11,403 nucleotides of DNA, from the NCBI GenBank assembly GCA_007125435.1, contig SLDF01000241.1:1-11403 (forward strand), read 5' to 3'. The stretch comes from Saprospiraceae bacterium (GTDB lineage Bacteria > Bacteroidota > Bacteroidia > Chitinophagales > Saprospiraceae). Positions 1 through 6,595 of this stretch are shown piece after piece (position 1 is the stretch's first letter; each line of letters starts with the position of its first letter). The position numbers and the translations under genes are program-made. The notes under the pieces are model-generated. The model worked only from the letters and a program-made list of their open reading frames with translations, was not told where the DNA came from and ran no database searches.

Positions 1-11
1 AAAAAATAAAA

Positions 12-530
12 TCACCAATCGTCTTCAGGAGGATAATAGGTTAAATCTAATGCCCTCAGTCTTCTATTTGGTCCAATTCTAAATGTTTTGTATTTAAATA
101 ATTTACTAACTAGCCAACCGACGCCAAAAGGCGCAATAGCAAAGATGATAACCAACGTCCAATTATCCGGCCTAAAACCAAATGTGTATGCTGTAGCAGA
201 CCCTATAATAGACGTACCTCCTATAGAGTAAAGTACAGATGCTATCACGCTAGTAGTAGGACTTATCCTCCTAACCCTCAGTACATTTGAAAGATTAAAC
301 ATATCCGTATTTGAAATAAAAACATTGTCATCAGGTCTAATATCTGTAATGATACGCTTCTGCCATACTCCTGGAAAGTTTGCTGTTTCGAATTCTATCT
401 CATCCCCTATATGATACCTTTCCTTCTTGATACTGCCCGTCTTTTCGATTTGCATAACCACCTGGCCGTAAATAGAAATCGAAAAAAAACAAAAAAATAC
501 AATAGCTGTATATTTAATAAAATTTATCAT
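12..530 (-). CDS. Hypothetical exported/membrane protein, 172 aa
   Basis: I do not recognise this protein. It opens with a hydrophobic segment (residues about 4-20) ending in IYGQ near residue 22, which looks like a signal peptide. A soluble part with Lys/Glu-rich beta-like sequence follows (about 23-92, including IEKTGSIKKERYHIGDEIEF). Two hydrophobic stretches come next (about 93-117 and 124-145), then a basic tail containing RLRALDLTYYP. A small protein with an N-terminal export signal, a short extracytoplasmic domain and two membrane segments fits these features. The combination of a GS-x-K-x-x-R-Y/F-x-I-GD block and a C-terminal RALDLTY block resembles unnamed small proteins I remember from Bacteroidota genomes, but that is a weak recollection. 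The start at 530 gives the intact signal peptide. It is preceded by a possible promoter about 110 bp upstream. No partner gene is visible in the window. Confidence 0.75.
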   Translation of the reverse strand: MINFIKYTAIVFFCFFSISIYGQVVMQIEKTGSIKKERYHIGDEIEFETANFPGVWQKRIITDIRPDDNVFISNTDMFNLSNVLRVRRISPTTSVIASVLYSIGGTSIIGSATAYTFGFRPDNWTLVIIFAIAPFGVGWLVSKLFKYKTFRIGPNRRLRALDLTYYPPEDDW

Positions 531-641
531 CGTGTCACTATACTATTTGAACAAATTCACAGACCAATCGAATTCTCTGGACTAAGATTTCAAAGCAATC
601 GACTCCCTAATCTTAGCGATTCTTGTTTTCACAATACTTAT

Positions 642-671
642 CAAATATAAGTACAATTGCGGTTATACAAA
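642..671 (-). promoter_or_regulatory. Candidate promoter of the 172-aa exported protein gene
   Basis: Read on the minus strand, 649-642 is TATATTTG, a perfect match to the Bacteroidota -7 element TAnnTTTG. A TTTG occurs 18 bp further upstream (671-668) and could serve as the -33 element. The leader to the start codon at 530 would be roughly 100 nt. The assignment rests on motif matches alone in AT-rich DNA, so it is tentative. Confidence 0.4.
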
Positions 672-751
672 AACTAACATAGGATAATACGTCTGAAAAT
701 GTCTTCTGACATGCTGCCTTAGGAGAAAGATGTTTTATATTTTAGAATACT

Positions 752-936
752 GGGCCTTGCCCCTTTATTCCCAATGAATCGTGAAGAGCAGGCGCTATTT
801 AGCGTCTTAAAATGCTACCTTAATGATCCCAAGTATAGCTCTCTATTGTGCAATATCTTCGACTTAGATCATACGATGACCATATTCAAGCTTACTTCGA
901 GGCTCGCTATTTGCTTGATCGCTCGGCTTTGTCGAG
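752..936 (+). repeat. Decayed copy (R1) of the dispersed palindromic repeat family
   Basis: This stretch aligns with the copies at 2077-2598 and 6596-6920. Shared blocks include CCTTAATGATCCCAAG at about 814-830, ATATCTTCGA at 853-862, CTTAGATCATACGATG at 863-878 and GAGGCTCGCT at about 899-908. The central part of the long palindrome, present in the other two copies, is missing: ATATCTTCGA is joined directly to CTTAGATCATACG. The outer arms have diverged so far that the stem pairing is largely lost. The right end runs past the stop codon of rnpA and into its last codons. It occupies most of the 376-bp gap between the 172-aa protein gene and rnpA; apart from a short inverted repeat (582-589 with 609-616) I see nothing else in that gap. 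Confidence 0.7.
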
Positions 937-1308
937 GTTCATTAAATCTCTCAAAAGGGAAGCAACAGCTTTATCAATCGTATTGTATGTGAGTTCTTCT
1001 TTTGATATGTAAACAAACATAAAGTTGAGTCTCTCACCTTTCTCTTCAAGCCGTTTTCTAAGCCTTGGTGCAAGCAACCTAAAGGACTCTTTTACTCTTC
1101 TTTTGAGTTTGTTTCTTACCACAGCATGCCTATGGTATTTCTTTGGTACGCTAAAAGCTGCCTTAAAACGGACAGACTCTTCATGCTCAGTCGGAGCAAA
1201 AACCAATTGCAAAGGATAGTGGAACAACCGATCCCCCTTTTTAAAAAGAAGATCTATTGACTTCTTACTTTTCAGCTTTTCCTGACTTGAAAAATGAAGG
1301 CTTTCCAT
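907..1308 (-). CDS. rnpA: Ribonuclease P protein component
   Basis: This is the small basic protein subunit of RNase P, which helps the catalytic RNA bind precursor tRNA and remove its 5' leader. The 133-residue length is within or slightly above the family's usual range. The family signature is clear: FSVPKK at residues 52-57, followed by the RNR-type basic helix (R60, then VVRNKLKRR at 63-71 and KE..R at 73-77). The N-terminal FKKG (22-25) and aromatic patch (F29, Y31) fit the precursor-leader binding cleft known for the family. The start at 1308 is chosen because MESLHFSSQEKLKSKK begins at the usual family position. The gene lies downstream of rpmH on the same strand, the usual bacterial order, but 361 bp and a terminator separate them. 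The final nine or so codons and the stop overlap a decayed repeat copy, so the AERSSK tail is probably not ancestral. Confidence 0.95.
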   Translation of the reverse strand: MESLHFSSQEKLKSKKSIDLLFKKGDRLFHYPLQLVFAPTEHEESVRFKAAFSVPKKYHRHAVVRNKLKRRVKESFRLLAPRLRKRLEEKGERLNFMFVYISKEELTYNTIDKAVASLLRDLMNLDKAERSSK

Positions 1309-1609
1309 CTTAACTTATGTGAGCGTTTAGTCTAATTGTAGCATAGTGCCTGACAATACTATTTGTCTAATACCTGTATCACCTTTTAAGTTGTCTTGAA
1401 CTGGATTCTAAGGTAGTGGTTTAAAATGAAAAGTTTAGTAATGTATGAAGTGATAATTATAATTCTCCCTAATGGCCGCTCTAAGACTAAGTCCTGCACC
1501 TGATTTTGAAGCCGTGAAAGAGCCCTCTGCTGCTACGTTAAGAAATATCGATACTTGATATAGATAATATGGGGTTAAATCAAGGGAGGCTATTTGATAT
1601 TATCTTGCG
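1309..1609. other. rnpA-rpmH spacer, no convincing gene
   Basis: No gene could be supported in these 301 bases. On the minus strand, 1361-1354 reads TAGTATTG, one mismatch from the TAnnTTTG promoter element and about 45 bp before rnpA, but no matching -33 element is seen. A 28-codon plus-strand frame (1472-1558) begins MAALRLSPAPDFEAV, faintly like the start of a peroxiredoxin, and then stops; it is not counted as a gene. Any promoter for rnpA should lie here, given the terminator at 1610-1641. Confidence 0.5.
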
Positions 1610-1641
1610 AAAAAAGGGAGTGATTTAGTCAAATCACTCCC
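1610..1641 (-). terminator. Rho-independent terminator of rpmH
   Basis: On the minus strand the sequence reads GGGAGTGATTT, loop GACT, AAATCACTCCC, then six T residues. That is a perfect 11-bp stem with a 4-nt loop and a T tract. It begins 28 bp after the rpmH stop codon, so it should end rpmH transcription before rnpA. Confidence 0.9.
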
Positions 1642-1669
1642 CATCAAATCTTTATGTGGCTATTCAACC

Positions 1670-1825
1670 TTACTTCAGCCTTTGTTCGTCAGACACAGTG
1701 AGTTTGTGTCTGCCTTTAGCACGTCGTCTTGCCAATACTTTACGACCATTTTTTGTGGCCATTCTCGATCTGAATCCATGCTTATTTGATCTCTTCCTTC
1801 TAGATGGTTGAAATGTGCGTTTCAT
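1670..1825 (-). CDS. rpmH: 50S ribosomal protein L34, 51 aa
   Basis: L34 is a very small, highly basic protein of the large ribosomal subunit. The translation begins MKRTFQPSRRKRSNKHGFR, the family hallmark, continues SRMATKNGRKVLARRRAKGR and ends HKLTVSDEQRLK. Length, composition and the position of the RxRM and GR-x-V-L-x-x-RR blocks all match the family; the extended C-terminal tail is usual in Bacteroidota. The ATG at 1825 is fixed by the conserved MKRT start. Directly upstream is a good Bacteroidota-type promoter, and downstream is a strong intrinsic terminator, so it appears to be its own transcription unit despite the usual rpmH-rnpA neighbourhood. rpmH-rnpA often lies near the replication origin in other bacteria, but no dnaA or DnaA-box cluster is visible here. 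Confidence 0.97.
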   Translation of the reverse strand: MKRTFQPSRRKRSNKHGFRSRMATKNGRKVLARRRAKGRHKLTVSDEQRLK

Positions 1826-1890
1826 TACTGTACTTTTATAAAATTACTCTTCTTTCAAAGAGGATTAATGATGTCTTTTCAAAAGAAGTG

Positions 1891-1922
1891 CAAAAATAAG
1901 ATTGTTAGATTTACTTTCCAAA
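1891..1922 (-). promoter_or_regulatory. rpmH promoter
   Basis: On the minus strand, TTTG (1922-1919) is followed after 20 bp by TATTTTTG (1898-1891), which fits the Bacteroidota -33/-7 consensus TTTG ... TAnnTTTG. Initiation a few bases downstream would give a leader of about 55-60 nt before the L34 start at 1825. Confidence 0.7.
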
Positions 1923-2020
1923 TCTTTTGGCGAAAAAGAGCTAAGTGTTTTAGCAGATGATAGTAAAAACAACATGGAATTCAACTTTCGTTCTACTTAA
2001 TAGTCTGACTTAACGATACT

Positions 2021-2065
2021 TTTGCAATCTATTTATTTGCAATCTATTTATTTGCAATCTATTTA
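2021..2065 (+). repeat. Perfect tandem repeat, three copies of a 15-bp unit
   Basis: The unit TTTGCAATCTATTTA occurs three times head to tail without a mismatch. The first unit starts inside TACTTTTG (2017-2024), a match to the Bacteroidota -7 element on the plus strand, though no -33 partner is apparent. The array ends 11 bp before the large repeat copy at 2077. Recent slippage duplication is the simplest explanation. Confidence 0.9.
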
Positions 2066-2076
2066 AAGATAAAATT

Positions 2077-2598
2077 GTGTGCATTTCATTATATCTTTGG
2101 GCATCACCCTCCTCTTCGTTACGGGTCGCTTTTTAGAGTCTGAAAATAGCCATCTTAATGATCCCAAATCTTGCTCTTTTGAGCGATATCTTCGAAAGAA
2201 AATACTTACGGAGTTTGGCGACCCTTGATGCCATCTTCAAAGGCTAGACCGCTGCACTGCTTGATAATTTTACTTTATACTTCCTGCTTCACCGGTCGTG
2301 TAGCACTTGAGGCTATGCTCTATCTTCAGCACTCGTCTAAAGTAAAATTCTCTAGGCTCTAGCTCTTTTCAGACGACATCAAGTGTAACCTTGGGCTAGG
2401 TGCATATTTTATTTCTTCGATCTCACTCAAAATAGCTGCGACTTAGACCATACGACGACTATTTTCAGACTCGTTACAGGGCTCCCTGAACGGTCGGCCT
2501 CTGCTTCGCTATAGCTCCGCAGAGTCTGACTCCTGTCGTCGCCACCCTTTCACATCGCTGATGCAAGACCAGATAATCCGACATTTTGAAATGTGCCC
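2077..2598 (+). repeat. Largest copy (R2) of the dispersed palindromic repeat family
   Basis: This 522-bp copy has all modules seen in the family. The left end GTGTGCATTTCA (from 2077) and right end TGAAATGTGCCC (to 2598) are imperfect terminal inverted repeats. GCATCA (2101-2106) can pair with TGATGC (2559-2564). A long imperfect palindrome runs from 2136 to 2472; its outer arms begin GAGTCTGAAAATAG and end CTATTTTCAGACTC. Inside lies a second inverted repeat with a perfect 12-bp core (2266-2277 with 2338-2349). A 6-bp stem, CTCTGC (2499-2504) with GCAGAG (2519-2524), encloses a 14-nt loop. No coding frame is convincing. The right end lies 17 bp beyond the rho stop codon, so it may also act as the 3' end of the rho transcript. 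No flanking duplication was found. Confidence 0.85.
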
Positions 2599-2615
2599 TG
2601 TGGAGTTTACCAAGC

Positions 2616-4286
2616 TTATCCATTCATTGAGGACAAGAATTCATCATTGCTCACAGTGCCATACATGTGCTTCCTCAAAAAATCAATAGCCTCATCCGGT
2701 TTCATATCAGCGAGGTGATTTCTAAGGATAAACATACGCTGTAATGTTTCTTTATCCAGAAGAAGGTCATCTCTTCTTGTACTTGACTTGGTAAGGTCAA
2801 TTGCAGGGTATATTCTCTTATTGGCCAGCGAACGATCCAATTGTAATTCCATATTACCTGTTCCTTTGAACTCTTCAAAGATCACCCCGTCCATTTTCGA
2901 CCCTGTATCGATAAGTGCAGTAGCCAGAATGGTCAATGAACCACCATGTTCGATCTTACGAGCTGCACCAAAAAACTTCTTCGGTTTGTGAAGTGCATTA
3001 GCTTCGACACCGCCGGATAACACCTTACCGCTAGCTGGTGCTACTGTATTGTAAGCTCTTGCCAGTCTAGTGATTGAATCCAATAGAATAACAACATCAT
3101 GACCACACTCTACTAACCTTTTTGCCTTTTCCAAGACAATTCCGGCGACCCTCACGTGGTTATCTGCTGGTTCGTCAAATGTAGATGCTACTACTTCTGC
3201 ATTGACATCCCTTTTCATATCTGTTACTTCTTCTGGTCTTTCATCTACAAGAAGCACAATCAGGTAGCATTCAGGGTGATTTTTTGCTATAGCATTGGCT
3301 ACATCTTTCAATAAGAAAGTTTTACCGGTTTTCGGCTGAGCGACTATTAGTCCCCTTTGTCCTTTTCCGATTGGCGTGAATAAATCAATCATTCTATTGC
3401 CATAATCCTTGCCTGAGTCAGTAGTTGTCAAGCTGAATTTTTCATTTGGAAATAAGGGCGTTAAGTAATCAAAAGGTACACGCTCACGGATATCATGTGG
3501 GATAAGACCGTTGATTCTAGATACCTTTAATAGTGCAAAATATTTTTCACCTTCTTTAGGCGGTCTAATTGAGCCTTTAATGGTATCTCCGGTTTTAAGC
3601 CCAAACAATTTAATTTGCGAAGGACTTACGTAAATATCATCAGGAGATGTCAGGTAATTGTAGTCAGACGACCTCAGAAACCCATATCCATCAGACATCA
3701 TTTCAAGTACACCTTCGCCTTCTACGACGCCATCAAGATCGACATTGAACTTAGGTTTTTGCTCTTGTTTCTCGTGCTTGTTATCCTTTTTAGGAGAAGA
3801 TTTCCTATTGTCGTCCTTAGCTTCACTTTTGGTATTAGATGTCTGGGGCTGTCTCTTATCACCTTGCCCTTCATCTTTAGACACCTTTTTGTAAGGCTTA
3901 CTTCTAGATGAGGTCTTTCTTGCAGAAGACTTATACTGTTTTTTATCACTATCTTCTTGCTTATCAGAAGACTTTACATTAGATTTTGCTGTATTATCAG
4001 GTGGCTTAGGTTTTGATTGTTTATTGCTAGCCTCACTCTTACTGTCTGATCTTCTGTCATCATCATTTTCAGATGGCCCATTAAACTTTTTATTAGCTTT
4101 GGCAACACTTGGCTCTACTTTTTCTGAGTCTTTATTTTCTTTGCTGATAATAGCTTGTTCATCAAGGATCTTGTATATCAAATCTTGCTTATTCATTCGG
4201 CGAAAGCCTTTAATATTCATACCCGCTGCTACATCCTTCAGCTCTGGCAACAACATCTCATTTAGTTGCGAAATATCGTACATCAT
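2616..4286 (-). CDS. rho: Transcription termination factor Rho, 556 aa
   Basis: Rho is a hexameric RNA-dependent ATPase that loads on untranslated RNA and releases RNA polymerase. Residues about 1-45 form the Rho_N helical domain (LNEMLLPELKDVAAGMNIKG). Residues about 46-180 are a low-complexity Lys/Ser/Asp-rich stretch that should be disordered. The cold-shock-like primary RNA-binding domain follows (about 188-262, with SDGYGFLRS), then the RecA-like motor. Walker A is QPKTGKT at 317-323, with Lys322 as the ATP-binding lysine. Walker B is VVILLD, ending at Asp403. The Q and R loop regions (SGGVEANALHKPKKFFGAAR and the later KGTGNMELQLDR) are intact. The protein is longer than the roughly 420-residue enterobacterial form because of the linker, as is common in Bacteroidota. 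MMYD leaves two adjacent Met candidates for the start. The gene is divergent from serS. Confidence 0.97.
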   Translation of the reverse strand: MMYDISQLNEMLLPELKDVAAGMNIKGFRRMNKQDLIYKILDEQAIISKENKDSEKVEPSVAKANKKFNGPSENDDDRRSDSKSEASNKQSKPKPPDNTAKSNVKSSDKQEDSDKKQYKSSARKTSSRSKPYKKVSKDEGQGDKRQPQTSNTKSEAKDDNRKSSPKKDNKHEKQEQKPKFNVDLDGVVEGEGVLEMMSDGYGFLRSSDYNYLTSPDDIYVSPSQIKLFGLKTGDTIKGSIRPPKEGEKYFALLKVSRINGLIPHDIRERVPFDYLTPLFPNEKFSLTTTDSGKDYGNRMIDLFTPIGKGQRGLIVAQPKTGKTFLLKDVANAIAKNHPECYLIVLLVDERPEEVTDMKRDVNAEVVASTFDEPADNHVRVAGIVLEKAKRLVECGHDVVILLDSITRLARAYNTVAPASGKVLSGGVEANALHKPKKFFGAARKIEHGGSLTILATALIDTGSKMDGVIFEEFKGTGNMELQLDRSLANKRIYPAIDLTKSSTRRDDLLLDKETLQRMFILRNHLADMKPDEAIDFLRKHMYGTVSNDEFLSSMNG

Positions 4287-4546
4287 AATTTCTTATAGTA
4301 AATTGAAAAAAAATCGTGGATTGTGCTTTAAAAAAAAACATCAAGATAAATCAAATGCAACTTAAAGCCTTATTTATCATTGAACTCGTAATGGGTTAAG
4401 GTGTATCTCGAAGAGGAAGTCGTGATCTAGACGAAATGATTTATCATAACAACACCGCAAAAATAAATTTATTTTTTGGATCAAATACTATCTTTGCAAA
4501 AAAAGATCAAAAAAATTTATCCTTGCTGGATATTAAACTCTATTCT
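4287..4546. promoter_or_regulatory. rho-serS divergent intergenic region
   Basis: This 260-bp AT-rich stretch lies between the start codons of rho (minus) and serS (plus) and must hold promoters for both. A clear -7 element is visible for serS at 4489-4496. For rho only TATCTTG (one base short of the consensus, minus strand, around 4341-4347) was seen, so its promoter is unresolved. No riboswitch or T-box-like structure was recognised. Confidence 0.5.
4489..4496 (+). promoter_or_regulatory. serS promoter -7 element
   Basis: TATCTTTG, followed by CAAAA, is a perfect match to the Bacteroidota TAnnTTTG element. A convincing -33 TTG at the usual spacing is lacking; the nearest TTTG (4475-4478) is only 10 bp upstream. 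Initiation near 4503 gives a leader of about 45 nt to the ATG at 4547. This also argues against starting serS at the in-frame ATG at 4436. Confidence 0.6.
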
Positions 4547-5824
4547 ATGCTAGAAGTAAATCAGCTAAGACAAGACACTGACAAAGCTATTAAAGGACTT
4601 GAGAAAAGAGGATTATCTGCGGCCCAACAGCTTGTAAAGGATGTCATAGCCCTTGATGATGAAAGAAAGCAAATCCAGGCAAACCTGGATGAGCACTTGA
4701 GTGAATTGAACCAATTGGCAAAGGAAATTGGCCAGCTGTTCAAATCCGGTGAGAAGGAAAAAGCAGAACTAGCCAAAACTGAGGTGTCCCAACTAAAAAC
4801 CAAAACATCTGTTCTCGAAGATCAAATAAGGTCAGTAAAGATTGAGCTGGAAAATAAACTATTGGACTTACCCAATGTCCCTCAATCCATTGTGCCAAGT
4901 GGCACTACTGAAGATGACAACGAAGTATACAGAGACTGGACAGACCCCTTACCGACTTTAGACGACAATGCATTGCCTCACTGGGAATTAGCAGAGCGAT
5001 ACAAAATTTTTGACTTGAAAACAGGGGCAAAAATCAGTGGGTCAGGCTTCCCATTGTTTGTAGGCTATGGTGCTAAGCTCCAGAGAGCATTAGTTAACTT
5101 CTTTCTAGATAAAGCTTCAGAAGGTGGATATCTGGAAATGCAGCCCCCTTTGTTAGTCAATGAAGACTCAGCTAGGGGTACAGGTCAGCTTCCTGACAAG
5201 GATGGTCAAATGTATTTTGTAGAGAGAGACAATCTCTATCTGATTCCAACAGCTGAGGTGCCTCTGACCAATGTATATCGCGATGTCATATTAAAGACTG
5301 ACGATTTACCAGTGAAGATTTGTGGCTATACACCATGCTTTAGAAGAGAAGCAGGCAGCTATGGCGCACATGTCAAAGGGTTGAATAGAGTTCATCAATT
5401 TGACAAGGTCGAAATCGTCAGAATAGAGCGTCCTGAAAATTCTGATGAAGCTCTCATGGATATGCTGAACCACGTAAGCGGATTATTGGAAGCACTGGAA
5501 CTACCCTACAGAATTTTGCGTTTATGCGGTGGTGATTTGGGATTCACAGCAGCTATTACTTATGATTTTGAGGTATACTCAGCAGCCCAGAAAAGATGGC
5601 TGGAAGTAAGCAGTGTGTCAAATTTTGAAACCTATCAAACCAATCGCTTAAAATTAAGGTTTAAGGATGAGGATGGCAAGAACAAATTGGCTCATAGCTT
5701 AAATGGAAGTGCACTAGCACTAGCCAGAATTGTCGCCTCAATTTTAGAAAACCACCAAACGGGAGATGGTATCAAAATTCCAAAGCAACTTATCCCTTAC
5801 ACTGGCTTTGAATGGATTAAATAA
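4547..5824 (+). CDS. serS: Serine--tRNA ligase, 425 aa
   Basis: This class II synthetase charges tRNA-Ser with serine in the cytoplasm. An open frame extends upstream to 4436, but the start at 4547 gives MLEVNQLRQDTDKAIKGLEKRG, the standard SerRS opening, and the usual length. Residues about 1-110 form the long antiparallel coiled-coil arm that grips the tRNA. The catalytic domain follows, with motif 1 around GSGFPLFVGYGAKLQRALV, the serine-site loop TAEVPLTN, motif 2 around CFRREAGSYG (Arg266, Arg267, Glu268) and motif 3 NGSALALAR, with its arginine at Arg394. The final residues YTGFEWIK are typical for Bacteroidota. No domain is missing. A peptidase gene follows after 17 bp on the same strand, so the two are probably co-transcribed. 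Confidence 0.97.
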   Translation: MLEVNQLRQDTDKAIKGLEKRGLSAAQQLVKDVIALDDERKQIQANLDEHLSELNQLAKEIGQLFKSGEKEKAELAKTEVSQLKTKTSVLEDQIRSVKIELENKLLDLPNVPQSIVPSGTTEDDNEVYRDWTDPLPTLDDNALPHWELAERYKIFDLKTGAKISGSGFPLFVGYGAKLQRALVNFFLDKASEGGYLEMQPPLLVNEDSARGTGQLPDKDGQMYFVERDNLYLIPTAEVPLTNVYRDVILKTDDLPVKICGYTPCFRREAGSYGAHVKGLNRVHQFDKVEIVRIERPENSDEALMDMLNHVSGLLEALELPYRILRLCGGDLGFTAAITYDFEVYSAAQKRWLEVSSVSNFETYQTNRLKLRFKDEDGKNKLAHSLNGSALALARIVASILENHQTGDGIKIPKQLIPYTGFEWIK

Positions 5825-5841
5825 CTTAAAAAAAATAAATC

Positions 5842-6525
5842 ATGGGAGAATATTATGGCTACATGATCGTAGCAGGTATTTTATCAGTGATAGGCTATTT
5901 CATAAGCAATAGGCTAAAGGCAAAATTTGAAAAATACTCACAAGTTAGACTGAGCAACGGTATGAGTGGCAAGGAGATCGCCGAAGCCATGCTCAGGCAT
6001 TACAACATCTCAAATGTAAAGATTGTAGAGCATCAGGGCTTTCTTTCTGATCATTACAATCCCGCTACCAAGACCGTGGCGCTCAGTCCGGCGATACACA
6101 ATGGTAGATCGGTGATGGCAGCAGCTGTAGCTGCACATGAGTGCGGTCACGCTATACAGCACGATCAAGCATACGCATGGTTGCAGATGCGCTCTAAACT
6201 CGTCCCTGTGGTAAACATAGCAGCCCAAGCGCAGCAGTTTTTATTGATCATAGCATTTTTGACTATTGGTACCATGCCCCAGTTAATGTTGGTTGTGATT
6301 ATTGCTTTTGCGATTACCACGTTATTTTCATTTGTTACACTACCCGTGGAGTTTGACGCCAGCAATAGGGCATTGGCTTGGCTAGAGTCTACAGGCACCA
6401 CTAGAGGCAAAGAGCATGAAGGTGCCAAGGATGCACTTAAATGGGCAGCTATGACTTATGTATCCGCTGCACTATCCTCGCTGGTCATGCTGTTGTACCT
6501 GATCATGAGGTATTCCAATAGATAG
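5842..6525 (+). CDS. Membrane zinc metallopeptidase, YugP-like (Zn_peptidase_2 family), 227 aa
   Basis: This is a small membrane-embedded zinc peptidase. A first transmembrane segment (residues about 5-21) precedes the conserved block FLSDHYNPATKTVALSP. The zinc site is HECGH (His99-Glu100-Cys101-Gly102-His103), an HExxH motif, and the probable third ligand is Glu170 in PVEFDASNRAL. Hydrophobic stretches at about 130-145, 148-165 and 205-222 should be further membrane helices. The order of motifs and the length match the YugP-like family, which is related in fold to HtpX-type proteases; the physiological substrate is unknown, so a quality-control role is only inferred. The ATG at 5842 lies 17 bp after serS, indicating an operon. 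No clear terminator directly follows, but a terminator-like hairpin occurs at 6717-6766. Confidence 0.9.
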   Translation: MGEYYGYMIVAGILSVIGYFISNRLKAKFEKYSQVRLSNGMSGKEIAEAMLRHYNISNVKIVEHQGFLSDHYNPATKTVALSPAIHNGRSVMAAAVAAHECGHAIQHDQAYAWLQMRSKLVPVVNIAAQAQQFLLIIAFLTIGTMPQLMLVVIIAFAITTLFSFVTLPVEFDASNRALAWLESTGTTRGKEHEGAKDALKWAAMTYVSAALSSLVMLLYLIMRYSNR

Positions 6526-6595
6526 TCATGTGAAATGAATGCATAGCCATAATTGAGTCATTGATAATCGGCTACTGGAGCTTTAGCAGAAAGGA

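Noticed and set aside
774..992. 72-codon plus-strand frame over the decayed repeat
   Set aside because: It consists of repeat sequence and antisense of rnpA, with no protein-like features.
1472..1558. 28-codon plus-strand frame starting MAALRLSPAPDFEAV, like a peroxiredoxin N-terminus
   Set aside because: The resemblance covers only about ten residues and the frame stops at once. It is too little to call even a pseudogene.
2099..2565. CRISPR array or tRNA cluster in the repeat-rich region
   Set aside because: Repeats are inverted and non-periodic, with no regular spacers. No cloverleaf or T-loop sequence was found.
2068..2607. Target-site duplication around the large copy R2
   Set aside because: The nine bases on either side (GATAAAATT and TGTGGAGTT) do not match. 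This copy is older or its borders have decayed.
4436..4546. N-terminal extension of serS from the in-frame ATG at 4436
   Set aside because: The extra residues have no SerRS counterpart, and a perfect -7 promoter element lies inside them at 4489-4496. The ATG at 4547 gives the standard family start.
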